DNA from: Aldrovandia affinis
Taxonomy: Eukaryota; Chordata; Actinopteri; Notacanthiformes; Halosauridae
DNA: 64,000 bases
Assembly (NCBI GenBank): GCA_029706075.1
Contig: JAINUG010000014.1
Coordinates: 761,501 to 825,500, forward strand
Direction: 5' to 3'
Shown here piece by piece: positions 63,180 to 64,000 of the stretch. The position numbers and the translations under genes are program-made. Positions within the stretch are counted from its first letter, which is position 1. Every line of letters starts with the position of its first letter. A model generated the notes under the pieces. That model searched no databases. It saw only the letters and a program-made list of their open reading frames with translations, and was not told where the DNA came from.

Positions 63180-63592
63180 GGAGCCCTTCTCCTTCAGGAG
63201 TGACAGCCCAGTGACTTCCTGTTTCTGCCCAGCCCTCTCCTGCAGGAGTGACAGCCCAGTGACTTCCTGTTTCCGCCCAGCCTTTCTCCTTCAGGAGTGA
63301 CAGCCCAGTGACTTCCTGTTTCCGCCCAGCCCTCTCCTGCAGGAATGACAGCCCAGTGACTTCCTGTTTCCGCCCAGCCCTTCTCCTTCAGGAGTGACAG
63401 CCCAGTGACTTCCTGTTTCCACCCAGCCCTCTCCTGCAGGATGACAGCCCAGTGACTTCCTGTTTCCGCCCAGCCCTCTGCTGGAAGGGTGAGAGCTCAG
63501 TGACTTCCTCTTCAGAGAGCTTAGTGTTTTTTTGTTCCTTTGCAGCCCTTTCCTGGAGGGAGAGAGCTCAGTCACTTCCTGTTCAGCAGCAG
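63180..63592. repeat. Minisatellite, 48-bp unit, about eight copies
   Basis: The landmark GTGACTTCCTGTTTCC recurs at 63211, 63259, 63308, 63356, 63405, 63452 and, decayed, 63500, with a more worn copy near 63573. The units fall in an alternating A-B order: CCTCTCCTGCAGG units and CTTCTCCTTCAGG units switch, a 97-bp higher-order pair. On the minus strand a 102-codon frame reads 16-residue repeats (GLGGNRKSLGCH), because the unit is near a multiple of three. Not a gene. Confidence 0.95.
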
Positions 63593-63699
63593 CTCTCACT
63601 GCTCAGACGTGTTTAAATAGGGTTCCACCAAAGGCCTACTATAGAACAGGTGTGTCGGACCTACTGTAAGGTTTCCTGGAGGATCACCTCTGTCAGAAT

Positions 63700-63815
63700 C
63701 CAAACAAAGGCATGTGCGTGTTTGTTCATGTACATGTGTATGTGTGTGTGTCTGCACCTACATGTCTTTGTGCACAGATTGAATGTGTGTGAGTACATGT
63801 ACGTGCATGTATCAT
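63700..63815. repeat. TG-rich region
   Basis: Loose TG, TGTA and TGCA dinucleotide sequence. Confidence 0.7.
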
Positions 63816-64000
63816 ATTTTGTACAGCAATGATATTAGACCATAACAAATACAAGCCAAGAAAGCATTAAAAATATTCAAGTGTCCCCTTAACGCTCAGG
63901 TGCTCTTGTTAAAAGGGGCTTTGTTATGGGAGTGGAAAAAAAGAGAAAGATACCATGCGAATATTTCAAATTAATTTCATTTTTGAATTCAGCATAAATG
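63816..64000. other. Unique end of window
   Basis: No recognisable signal. Confidence 0.5.

Noticed and set aside
63291..63599. Antisense frame of 102 codons with 16-residue repeats.
   Set aside because: It is a consequence of a minisatellite unit close to a multiple of three. Indels of one base between units break the phase elsewhere.
63900..64000. CRISPR arrays, operons, phage or viral genes anywhere in the window.
   Set aside because: None seen. The direct repeats present are minisatellites or SINEs without spacer-type structure, and no cas-like, reverse transcriptase, integrase or capsid frame was found.

Overview
The window reads as a stretch of ray-finned fish nuclear DNA that holds no host protein-coding gene I can support. 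The fish assignment rests on the repeat content: several Tc1/mariner elements of types typical of fish, tRNA-derived SINEs ending in the 'GTAAGTCGCTCTGGATAAGAGCGTCTGC' type of 3' tail (written here only as a label for the shared end), a hAT-type element, and very abundant CA/GT, GA/CT and AT microsatellites. I cannot name the species. No open reading frame matches a host protein family I recognise, and there are no rRNA or tRNA genes, CRISPR arrays, operons or bacterial signals. Nearly all long open frames come from simple repeats, which lack stop codons, or from transposons.

Layout. 1-10 kb is single-copy-looking sequence broken by GT and CA microsatellites. 10-13.4 kb is a cluster of short interspersed repeats, including a 56-bp truncated insertion with a perfect 18-bp target-site duplication (10566-10657) and a 13 kb SINE flanked by inverted copies of its own tail. 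15.2 kb has a small inverted-repeat element whose relatives lie at 49.6-50.0 kb. 17.6-19.6 kb and 24.3 kb hold more SINE and LTR-like remnants. 20-31 kb is mostly unique, with CpG-rich islands and AT-rich blocks that look like conserved regulatory DNA. 31-38 kb carries three decayed Tc1/mariner elements (31253-32099, 34236-35431, 37231-38187), and a fourth short one sits at 44831-45366. 45.4-46.7 kb holds a SINE, a 153-bp repeat duplication and a diverged tandem duplication of about 340 bp. 49.6-52.2 kb holds two adjacent miniature elements and a 2.06-kb hAT-like element with a perfect 8-bp target duplication. 53-64 kb is mostly unique, with a third SINE, two minisatellites (53-bp unit at 60.57 kb, 48-bp unit at 63.2 kb) and homeodomain-site-rich blocks.

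Interpretation. The unique parts are rich in TAATTA and ATTTGCAT-type motifs, low in repeats and free of exons. That is how gene deserts or giant introns around developmental regulator genes look, but I cannot prove conservation from one sequence. There is no gene set working together here. The best-supported biology is the mobile-element record: several transposases with visible inactivating lesions, and target-site duplications that fix insertion boundaries to the base. I did not find convincing evidence of a new biological system. The most puzzling unit is the 46.1-46.7 kb tandem duplication.
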